Of a DNA stretch of 8,951 bases, positions 1 through 6,096 are shown piece after piece. The first letter of the stretch is position 1. Every line of letters starts with the position of its first letter. Made by a program: the position numbers and the translations under genes. Source of the DNA: Peptococcaceae bacterium. GTDB taxonomy: Bacteria > Bacillota > Peptococcia > Peptococcales > Peptococcaceae. The notes below the pieces were generated by a model that was not told the origin of the DNA, made no database searches, and worked only from the letters and a program-made list of their open reading frames with translations. Where the stretch lies: NCBI GenBank assembly GCA_900759105.1, contig CAAETY010000090.1, positions 1-8,951 on the forward strand, in the 5' to 3' direction.

Positions 1-1230
1 AACGCCTATTATCTTATGCAGGCAACAAAGCGGCGTTGGGGCAAACCGTTGGACAGCGGCAATGTGGGCTACCATATTATTCAGAGCTTCAAGCCCAGTG
101 AGGCAACACCCGATCAGGTACACGAAATCGGCTGCGAATTCGCCCGGCGGTTTCTGGCTGACCGTTTTGAGTGTACCGTCAGTACCCATCTGGACAAAGG
201 ACATCTGCACAACCATATTGTCGTAAACTCGGTTTCGTTTATGGATGGGCGGATGTTCCGCAATGATTTTACTACCTACTACAAGGGGATCCGAGCTGTT
301 TCCGATGAACTGTGCCGCGAAAATCGACTGTCTGTTGTGGAAACGGATGGACACGGGAAATCCTACGGCGAGTGGAAACATGAAAAAGAAGGCTCGCCCA
401 CGCTGCGGGGCATGGTAAAGGCGGATGTGGAAGTGGCAATGAGCACCGCAGATAGCTTTTCCGGCTTTATTGCAGAATTGCAAAAGACGGGTTATGAAGT
501 GAAATACGGCCCGCAGGTGGCGCATATCACGGTAAGACATAAGGACGCAAAAAAGAATGTCAGGCTGGACCGGCTGGACGCACACTACAGCGAGGTGGCA
601 CTGCGGGAGTATTTTGAAAAGCTGCGAGAACTGCCGCCGGAATGGCGGCGGGAATACAAGCAGCAGACATCGCCGAAGCCTCCGCGTTGGCGGCCAAAAG
701 CAGCTTACAAGCCGATGCAGCGGCGCGCACGATACCGTGGTCACGTTCCCGTAAAATGCGGCAAAATCACCGGGTTTATGGCCTGCTACTATCATTACTG
801 TGCGCTGCTGCGAAAATCATACCGCGGGAAAGTGAGCAGACGCAGTTACCACCTGCTGCGAGAGGATTTTATCAAATTCAATCGCTATCGGCAGCAGTGC
901 GACCTGATATGGGAACAGAAAATTACAACCGTGAATGAGCTGCTTGCCTATAAAGAACGGCTACAGACGGCCTATGGCGACCTTACAGCGCAGCGTAAGA
1001 CGTTGTACCGGGCAAAGAATATCCCGTATAGCCCTGAGCGCCTCGAGCAAATACAGGCACTCACAGCCCGCATCAGAGCGCTGCGGAGAGAGATAGGTAT
1101 ATGTGCCAAGATCGAAGCCGACTGCGAGAGCGTGACGGATAAGGTGGTAAAGGTAAGGCAGATGGAGCAGATACGGGGCACGGAACGCTCCGAAGTCGGT
1201 GAAGCTGACTCCCATTATGAACTGATTTAA
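1..1230 (+). CDS. Relaxase / mobilization nuclease, MOBP type (5' end outside window)
   Basis: The protein would nick the origin of transfer of a conjugative or mobilizable element and lead the strand into the recipient. The frame is open from base 1, and five codons precede the first ATG at 16. That ATG lies inside the conserved N-terminal domain, so the true start is upstream and this is a partial gene with 409 visible residues. Visible residues 63-72 (HLDKGHLHNH) are the metal-binding histidine motif III of MOBP relaxases. Residues 24-34 match the preceding conserved block, with H25 and E34. The catalytic tyrosine region lies upstream of the window. Residues 215-300 are very basic, and 305-390 are predicted helical or coiled-coil, as in Firmicutes conjugative-element relaxases. 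It is GC-richer than the leftward-transcribed genes, which suggests a different origin. Family assignment is firm; the element type is inferred. Confidence 0.93.
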   Translation, partial: NAYYLMQATKRRWGKPLDSGNVGYHIIQSFKPSEATPDQVHEIGCEFARRFLADRFECTVSTHLDKGHLHNHIVVNSVSFMDGRMFRNDFTTYYKGIRAVSDELCRENRLSVVETDGHGKSYGEWKHEKEGSPTLRGMVKADVEVAMSTADSFSGFIAELQKTGYEVKYGPQVAHITVRHKDAKKNVRLDRLDAHYSEVALREYFEKLRELPPEWRREYKQQTSPKPPRWRPKAAYKPMQRRARYRGHVPVKCGKITGFMACYYHYCALLRKSYRGKVSRRSYHLLREDFIKFNRYRQQCDLIWEQKITTVNELLAYKERLQTAYGDLTAQRKTLYRAKNIPYSPERLEQIQALTARIRALRREIGICAKIEADCESVTDKVVKVRQMEQIRGTERSEVGEADSHYELI

Positions 1231-1247
1231 CTTGCCGGTAATTTGCT
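1226..1247. repeat. Direct repeat copy 1 (22 nt), overlapping the relaxase stop codon
   Basis: The 22-nt block begins TTTAACTTGCCGGTAA and recurs at 1347-1368 with a single mismatch (T at 1242, C at 1363). Each copy contains two shorter units of about 11 bp, TAACTTGCCGG followed by TAAYTTGCT. The relaxase stop TAA at 1228-1230 lies within this copy, so the repeat may have formed or replaced the end of the gene. Function is unknown. Confidence 0.75.
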
Positions 1248-1346
1248 CAAAGCTGCATAATTACCACATTTTCAAAGTTGATTTGCTTAAAAACAGCGAT
1301 TATACGGCAATTACTTGTGCCTGTAAACATAATATTGGAGGCAGCC

Positions 1347-1368
1347 TTTAACTTGCCGGTAACTTGCT
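1347..1368. repeat. Direct repeat copy 2 (22 nt)
   Basis: This is the second copy of the block at 1226-1247, matching 21 of 22 bases and starting 121 bp further on. A short inverted repeat overlaps its right end (GCTGC-GTAT-GCAGC, 1366-1379). Between the copies there is AT-rich sequence with a partial third echo (TTGATTTGCTTAAA near 1278). No gene was found there. Confidence 0.75.
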
Positions 1369-1398
1369 GCGTATGCAGCTACAACACATAGTCTGTAT

Positions 1399-1437
1399 AC
1401 TCTAAAAGGGACTGTCAAAAACAGTCCCTTTTAGAGT
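1399..1437. terminator. Bidirectional terminator hairpin between convergent genes
   Basis: A perfect 17-bp stem, ACTCTAAAAGGGACTGT (1399-1415) with its complement (1421-1437), encloses the 5-nt loop CAAAA. The stem can extend about three more pairs if G-U pairs are allowed. The core is a GC-rich GGGACTGT helix with an A-run on one side and a T-run on the other, which is the usual architecture of a bidirectional rho-independent terminator. It sits 8 nt beyond the ATPase stop and about 170 nt beyond the relaxase stop, so it can serve both. Confidence 0.85.
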
Positions 1438-1444
1438 GTGAGTA

Positions 1445-2716
1445 CTAGTTTTTCAGCGCTCCAATCGGCACAACATATACACCATCGGGGCGCCGATAGG
1501 CGTAATCGCCGGTTCCTGTTAAAACCATCAGGAACGAGGGATTGTTCATGCGGCCGGTATCTATTTTCGCTTCCATTGCTTTCAGTGACTTCACGCCTTC
1601 ATTGATAAGCTTATCGCCACCGAGTTTGATTTCAATAAGGCCGTATTTGCCATTCCGTAGATGAATTACGGCATCGCACTCTTGCCCGTCTTTGTCGCGG
1701 TAGTGATAAACAGAGCCGTTCAATGCATCCGCATATACGCGAAGATCACGAACACAAAGGGTTTCAAACAAAAAGCCGAATGTATTCAGGTCGTTTATTA
1801 AGTCGTTCGGCCCGATGCCAAGTGCTGCTACTGCAATAGATGGGTCAACGAAATATCGCGTGTCTGAAGAACGAATTGCTGTCTTGGAACGAAGATTTGG
1901 ATTCCAAGCAGGCATATCCTCGATAACAAAAATTTTTCGCAGAGCGCTGGTGTATTGACCAATCGTGTCATCACCTATCTTTGCACCATCATTAGCAGCT
2001 ACATCTTGAGCCAAAACTGTATTCGGCGTTTGACTTCCTTGATTCCGTGCATAGGAACGCATAAATCTGCGAACTTGTTCAGCGTTCTTTTGAACATTAT
2101 CAACACGATTGATGTCGGAATGAATTACTGCATCAAGGTAGTCGGTTGCCTGGTCCAAAGCAATCTCATCACGCATATCTACAGCCTGCGGCCAGCCGCC
2201 ACGGCACACAAGAAATGCGAGTCGCTCAAAGCTCAAATTAGAGCAGCCATCAACGGGAACACCATCAAACAGGTCTTTTAGGCTAACATCTCCTGATGAA
2301 TCCCCGGATTCATATATGCTCATCGGTCGCATTGTAAGCCAAGTAAAGCGGCCTGTGCCGGAGTGAGTGATTTCTTTAGTGTCGGGTGGAACTGCTGAAC
2401 CTGTCAGTACAAATTGCCCAAGCTCGCCTCTATGATCTACCTCAAAACGAATTGCATCCCACAGCTTCGGAGCAAGCTGCCATTCATCAATCAGACGGGG
2501 AGTTTCTCCCTGCAACAAGCGCTTGGGGTTGATTTCAGACATAGTAATATTTTGCTGCTTGCGCTCCGGATCGTCCATATATAAAACGCTTGCTGCAAGT
2601 TGCTCGGCGGTAGTTGTTTTACCACACCACTTGGGTCCCTCAATCAAAACTGCACCCTTACCCTCCAGCTTTCGCTTCAGGTTGTCGTCAGCGATTCGTG
2701 CTCTGTATTTTTTCAT
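1445..2716 (-). CDS. AAA_14 / DUF4143 ATPase with C-terminal PD-(D/E)XK-like motif
   Basis: This 423-residue protein is a P-loop ATPase of the AAA_14-DUF4143 type, common in gut anaerobes and archaea and without an established function. Walker A is GPKWCGKT (27-34), Walker B is LIDEW (75-79), and a sensor-like FVLTGSA follows (102-108). The C-terminal DUF4143 part carries E318, then D348 and E362-I-K364, spaced like a PD-(D/E)XK nuclease core, so DNA binding or cutting is possible. The ATG at 2716 was chosen because GGGGG at 2724-2728 is 7 nt upstream. Longer starts at 2743 and 2776 would lie at or upstream of the predicted transcription start. The gene has its own promoter, with four 23-bp repeats just upstream, and ends at a terminator. 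It appears to be a single-gene unit separate from the restriction operon. Confidence 0.9.
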   Translation of the reverse strand: MKKYRARIADDNLKRKLEGKGAVLIEGPKWCGKTTTAEQLAASVLYMDDPERKQQNITMSEINPKRLLQGETPRLIDEWQLAPKLWDAIRFEVDHRGELGQFVLTGSAVPPDTKEITHSGTGRFTWLTMRPMSIYESGDSSGDVSLKDLFDGVPVDGCSNLSFERLAFLVCRGGWPQAVDMRDEIALDQATDYLDAVIHSDINRVDNVQKNAEQVRRFMRSYARNQGSQTPNTVLAQDVAANDGAKIGDDTIGQYTSALRKIFVIEDMPAWNPNLRSKTAIRSSDTRYFVDPSIAVAALGIGPNDLINDLNTFGFLFETLCVRDLRVYADALNGSVYHYRDKDGQECDAVIHLRNGKYGLIEIKLGGDKLINEGVKSLKAMEAKIDTGRMNNPSFLMVLTGTGDYAYRRPDGVYVVPIGALKN

Positions 2717-2741
2717 GGCATAGCCCCCGTTCTTTAGTATC

Positions 2742-2770
2742 ATTATACACTTGAAGTCGAAGAAATTCAA
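2742..2770 (-). promoter_or_regulatory. Sigma-A-type promoter of the ATPase gene
   Basis: On the minus strand there is a consensus -10 TATAAT (2742-2747) and a -35 TTGAAT (2765-2770) with exactly 17 bp between them. Transcription would begin near 2735, giving a leader of about 20 nt that holds the GGGGG ribosome binding site. This supports the start at 2716. Confidence 0.8.
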
Positions 2771-2777
2771 GAGCAAC

Positions 2778-2869
2778 TGGGAAGTTGGCTAAAGTTCAGG
2801 CGGGAGATTGGTGCGATTTCAAGTGGGGAATTGGCACATTTTTGAGTGGGAAGTTGGAAAGAATGTCAC
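2778..2869. repeat. Four tandem degenerate repeats with exact 23-bp period
   Basis: The core TGGGAAGTTGG and variants of it start at 2778, 2801, 2824 and 2847: TGGGAAGTTGG, CGGGAGATTGG, TGGGGAATTGG, TGGGAAGTTGG. The 12-bp remainders of the units are looser (for example CTAAAGTTCAGG and TGCGATTTCAAG). The array starts 7 bp beyond the ATPase -35 box, so it lies upstream of the promoter like an iteron or activator-site array. The units are too short and contiguous for CRISPR. The fixed period is read directly; the function is unknown. Confidence 0.8.
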
Positions 2870-2955
2870 GTCAAAATAACACAATTATGCAGTAGAAGAA
2901 TTTTTCGTTACATGATTTACAGATATGGTTTTATGTTACCGCCGTCTTGAAATAT

Positions 2956-3001
2956 AAAAGTCGAAAGTAATTTCTGACAAAAGATATTACTCCCAACTTT
3001 T
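2956..3001 (-). terminator. Terminator hairpin at the end of the six-gene operon
   Basis: In minus-strand RNA, AAAAGUUGGGAGUAAU (3001-2986) pairs along all 16 positions with AUUACUUUCGACUUUU (2971-2956), using three G-U pairs and a 14-nt loop. U-rich sequence (UUUUAUAUUU) overlaps and follows the 3' arm. It begins 5 nt after the stop of the PIN-domain gene. It is a weaker helix than the one at 1399-1437, but position and shape fit rho-independent termination. Confidence 0.65.
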
Positions 3002-3006
3002 TAGAA

Positions 3007-3471
3007 TTAAAATGTAAGCTTCAGTTTTCGGACAAAATCGACAAAGTTCATACATGTAACCCCATAAGCATCGCAGATGTTTGGAATCTTCGGTGCCACA
3101 AGGCTGTTAGAGCGGCATTCTTCTGTTACCAATGCACAATTATTCTCTTGTGCAAGTGCTATCACAAAAGGATCTGCGTTGTTTTGTTTTTTGCCGCCCT
3201 CGACGAGTCCTCGATGTTCGGATAAAATTTTTCTGACTCGTTCTTGAATAGGGATCTCTGATGGTAAGAAATATTCCTTTTTGCTTTTAGCCCACTCAGA
3301 AAGTGAATCGTCACTTCGGGTGAGTTCATCGTAAACCTCACGGCTTGATATTATTGTGCCATTTGCCATGAGTTCATCAATCTTGTTCCATACAGAAGGG
3401 TAAATGTCTCTGGGTTGCCTCTGATGAAGATTGATAAATATGTTGGAATCAAACACATATTTATCTTTCAT
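3007..3471 (-). CDS. DUF4411 PIN-domain protein, probable RNase toxin
   Basis: PIN domains are metal-dependent ribonucleases and are the toxins of VapBC-like modules. This 154-residue protein has the acidic set expected: D8 in VFDSNIF, E45/E49 in SREVYDELT, D100 in NADPFVIALA, and E117/E118 after the strand CALVT. The whole length fits the DUF4411 family. The ATG at 3471 shares its A with the TAA stop of the preceding XRE-ImmA gene (TAATG). AAGGTGG lies 8 nt upstream, so the two are translationally coupled. A GTG at 3483 is possible but would sit on the ribosome binding site. COG2856-type ImmA proteins paired with PIN proteins have been predicted as toxin-antitoxin pairs. Toxicity here is inferred. 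It is the last gene of the operon. Confidence 0.88.
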   Translation of the reverse strand: MKDKYVFDSNIFINLHQRQPRDIYPSVWNKIDELMANGTIISSREVYDELTRSDDSLSEWAKSKKEYFLPSEIPIQERVRKILSEHRGLVEGGKKQNNADPFVIALAQENNCALVTEECRSNSLVAPKIPNICDAYGVTCMNFVDFVRKLKLTF

Positions 3472-4643
3472 TAGAAGCACCACCTTTCCAATTTTCCGAA
3501 ATTTTTGGCCTTGAGATTTAGTAAATACCCCGATGTGTCCCTCGCTGTAATTTTGTCTGCATAGTATGCGTTGAGAACAGTTCTTGCGTAAAGTTTTCCA
3601 ACCTGCGTTGCTGTGTCAGTAACAGGTGGTAGAAATCCTTTAGACGATTTTTTCATCTGATGTGCCTTGTATTCTTCGGAATATCTGTTAAGCGTTTCAA
3701 AATAAAACTGTTTGGAGATAATATTGAGTTCCCAAAGGCAATGGATGATAACCTGTTTACTTACTGCAAAGTCATGGGCTATTTTGTTCACATACAAATC
3801 ATCAAATCCATATGTTTGAATGTCTCTTATCGAAGGATGCTTGATAATACTTGATTTAGGAACCAGTACCATTCCGGCAATTTGGTTGCAGCGTAATTCA
3901 AGTTCATTCAAAGACATGGAATTTTCAGCCGTATCAGTACAAATTCCAGAGGTTCTTGTAACGATATGAACCAATTCATGGCACAGTGTAAATAATCTTG
4001 CCGAAGGCTCATCTTTTCGGTTTAATACAATTATTGGCATCTGCTCATATGCAACAGATAAGCCTCTCATCTCGCTGGGGTCTATTCTTGCGGCTTGAAA
4101 GACAAGTACGTCACTTTTTTCTAAGGTTGTGACACAATAGGATAGCGCTTTTTCAGGAGTACGGAAACTCTTTTGTGTAGTCGCATTTAGTTCTAATATC
4201 TTCCGAATAATTGTTGCAATTTCTTCGTTACTACTTTTGACATCGACTTTGACAGAAAAATCCAAGGGGGTCTTTCCGATTTCAGTATACAGGGTCAGCA
4301 TTGCATCTCTGCGATCCTCAATGTCTCGTAAAAGCCATCTCAATTCACGGGATTCAGAGTTCTGAATGCCACAGTTTCCAAAAGCACGGTAGTCCACCTT
4401 GTTGAGTCTTTTTGCTCTTTGTGGAGTGTTTGGAAGGTAGAAGTAGACAAACGGCACTCGATACTGTTTTGCAAGATCTTTTGCTTGGGACAATGTTGGG
4501 TACGATGTTCCACTTTCCCATTCTTCAATTTTTTGAGGTTGGACTTTCATTTTGGCTGCTATTTCATCGATGGAAATGGCATCTAACTTTCGTGCCCATA
4601 CAAGAACCTCTGGCGTAATCAAGGCGGGAATTGATTTTGCCAT
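3471..4643 (-). CDS. XRE-family HTH + ImmA/IrrE (DUF955) metallopeptidase, probable antitoxin/regulator
   Basis: This 390-residue protein joins a DNA-binding helix-turn-helix (about 12-68, with SIDEIAAKMKVQPQKIEEWE) to a zinc peptidase domain. The zinc motif is HELVH (222-226), and the likely third ligand is E249 in the following helix, which runs into GMVLVP. ImmA/IrrE proteins cleave repressors in mobile elements (ImmA cuts ImmR of ICEBs1). Fused to an XRE domain and followed by a PIN gene, the protein probably binds and controls the module and neutralises the PIN partner. The ATG at 4643 is preferred because AAAAGGGG (4653-4660) sits 9 nt upstream. The ATG at 4652 would touch that site directly. 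The gene begins 24 nt after the PD-(D/E)XK gene and overlaps the PIN gene by one base. Fold assignment is firm; antitoxin role is inferred. Confidence 0.9.
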   Translation of the reverse strand: MAKSIPALITPEVLVWARKLDAISIDEIAAKMKVQPQKIEEWESGTSYPTLSQAKDLAKQYRVPFVYFYLPNTPQRAKRLNKVDYRAFGNCGIQNSESRELRWLLRDIEDRRDAMLTLYTEIGKTPLDFSVKVDVKSSNEEIATIIRKILELNATTQKSFRTPEKALSYCVTTLEKSDVLVFQAARIDPSEMRGLSVAYEQMPIIVLNRKDEPSARLFTLCHELVHIVTRTSGICTDTAENSMSLNELELRCNQIAGMVLVPKSSIIKHPSIRDIQTYGFDDLYVNKIAHDFAVSKQVIIHCLWELNIISKQFYFETLNRYSEEYKAHQMKKSSKGFLPPVTDTATQVGKLYARTVLNAYYADKITARDTSGYLLNLKAKNFGKLERWCF

Positions 4644-4667
4644 AGAACTCATCCCCTTTTCTATGAA

Positions 4668-5165
4668 TTAGAGTCTTGGAACCAAACTCCGAAAATCAAT
4701 AGCATTTGATGTGATATCCCATTTTGCGACTTGCATCTTCTTGATTCTTTTCCCATCGCCAAAATCAAGTAAATCCGTTCGAGAAAGATTGTTCAATATT
4801 TTGTTTAAGCTGCCAATTCCAGCAGAAGATAGAAGAAAAGCTTCAGCAGGGTCGCACAATTTGCAATAGGCCCAAAGTTGTCCCAAATCGTGCAGATTTA
4901 ATTGAGTCTTTTTGGCTTCTATAAAGACGATGGAATTCTTGCTGCCATTGACGATTATACCGAGCACATCTATTTGAATATCCAAGCCAACTGTTTGAGG
5001 ATAATACTCAATCATTCCATATTCGCTAAGAATAACATCAAGAGTTCTTGCATGAGAATCAACGGTGATGATTTGAGAGCCCCGGTACTTATCTTCGAGA
5101 TATTTTTGCAGCCATAATCTCATAGGCTCATACAACTCAAATTCTTTTTTTACATTACTCGCCAT
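4668..5165 (-). CDS. Small PD-(D/E)XK nuclease, candidate restriction cleavage subunit
   Basis: The 165-residue protein shows a PD-(D/E)XK core: D66 in IQIDVLGI, then E83-A84-K85 in VFIEAKK after 16 residues, then Q96 in the helix GQLWAYC as in many nucleases of this fold. E9 and E13 in the first helix may complete the metal site. No separate DNA-recognition domain is visible, so it probably relies on a partner. The ATG at 5165 lies 11 nt inside the preceding LAGLIDADG-like gene, which fits translational coupling and a shared complex. AAAGG at 5175-5179 is 9 nt upstream. A TTG two codons earlier is possible. I do not recognise a named restriction enzyme; the fold call rests on motif spacing, and the cleavage role on the operon. 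Confidence 0.78.
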   Translation of the reverse strand: MASNVKKEFELYEPMRLWLQKYLEDKYRGSQIITVDSHARTLDVILSEYGMIEYYPQTVGLDIQIDVLGIIVNGSKNSIVFIEAKKTQLNLHDLGQLWAYCKLCDPAEAFLLSSAGIGSLNKILNNLSRTDLLDFGDGKRIKKMQVAKWDITSNAIDFRSLVPRL

Positions 5166-6045
5166 AGCCAAGTACCTTTGCTAAATCCGTCCAAGAATTA
5201 AAATGCTTGCCGCGAATTTCAGGCGGTAGACAAGGATCATTTTCACCCGGATGGTGAGGACGGACACTTTTCCTGACGGTTTTCTCCCAATAAAATTTAT
5301 GCGTCTTTGCGGGGTCTATAAATTCTAAGAGTTCCTCGCTGTATTTTTCCAAAGCTTCTTGTTTGTGCTGAATGTTGAAGCCCACTGCTAAAAATTCGTT
5401 GGCAAAAATTTTAACCTGATGCTCTTTTTTCCAGAAATTGGGCTTTCCTTCATTGTATTTAACGAGTTTGCTATCCCTGAAATTGGGATGCCCAAAATCA
5501 ATGGTTTGAACAGGAACATCAACAGCTTTCAACATATTGGCGATATCTATTACCATATACCAATTTCCGGGAATTTCAATATAGACTCTGTGCGCTCCCT
5601 CTTGACCAAATGCAATATTGCTCTTACGAATATAACCTGTGACATCTGCAATGCCTTTTAGAAGCGCTTTCTTTTCATCGGTTGTAATATCAAATAATTC
5701 GGGATTCATTCGCATAGTAGAATGATGTGTGCCATTCCCGATTAGTCGAATTAGTTCACGCATCACATACTCGTCGTTTGGTTTTGTAAAAGACATTTTT
5801 GTCGAGTGCTTAGACTGCGTGATAGTCAAATCTCGACCAATTAGTGGCTCTATGATGGAACGGATATCGACTGTACTTGCTTTTACATAGACCGCAACAT
5901 CTTTCAAGTCATCTGTGTACAGATTCTTGTAGGGAATATCGATGGTGATTGTTGTTTCTTTGACACCCCGTTGAATTTCTCCGTTGCCAAGAATCATACC
6001 TGTTAAATAGGCCATTTCAACATTCATATCTATTACACGCTCCAT
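5155..6045 (-). CDS. Degenerate two-motif LAGLIDADG-like protein, candidate DNA-recognition or restriction subunit
   Basis: The 296-residue protein has two LAGLIDADG-like helices: YLTGMILGNGEI (13-24) and LLKGIADVTGYI (128-139). They are about 115 residues apart, the arrangement of single-chain LAGLIDADG endonucleases. The catalytic acid (eighth position) is N21 in the first motif and T136 in the second, so both are missing. Cutting by the standard mechanism is unlikely and a DNA-binding role is plausible. Other notable stretches are GHPNFRD (185-191), KKEHQVKIFANEF (206-218) and a basic tail with PEIRGKHF (275-282). The ATG at 6045 is chosen because AAAAGG (6053-6058) is 7 nt upstream; the ATG at 6084 has no clear site. 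It follows the methyltransferase by 51 nt and overlaps the nuclease gene. LAGLIDADG similarity is moderately sure; role is inferred. Confidence 0.72.
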   Translation of the reverse strand: MERVIDMNVEMAYLTGMILGNGEIQRGVKETTITIDIPYKNLYTDDLKDVAVYVKASTVDIRSIIEPLIGRDLTITQSKHSTKMSFTKPNDEYVMRELIRLIGNGTHHSTMRMNPELFDITTDEKKALLKGIADVTGYIRKSNIAFGQEGAHRVYIEIPGNWYMVIDIANMLKAVDVPVQTIDFGHPNFRDSKLVKYNEGKPNFWKKEHQVKIFANEFLAVGFNIQHKQEALEKYSEELLEFIDPAKTHKFYWEKTVRKSVRPHHPGENDPCLPPEIRGKHFNSWTDLAKVLGYGE

Positions 6046-6096
6046 TCTATAACCTTTTGTTTTGAGAAAAGCTTGACTTTGCATTGCTTTTTGAAA

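Noticed and set aside
1278..1306. + strand promoter (TTGATT, 17 bp, TATACG)
   Set aside because: Both boxes are weak and no gene follows on the + strand before the terminator hairpin.
1955..2281. 108-codon frame on the + strand
   Set aside because: It is antisense to the ATPase gene, which has clear Walker motifs and its own promoter.
2778..2869. CRISPR array
   Set aside because: The 23-bp units are contiguous with diverged remainders and there are no uniform spacers or cas genes.
5155..6045. Homing endonuclease of an intein or group I intron
   Set aside because: The gene stands free between other genes, the methyltransferase chain is uninterrupted, no intein splicing motifs are present, and both catalytic acids are missing.
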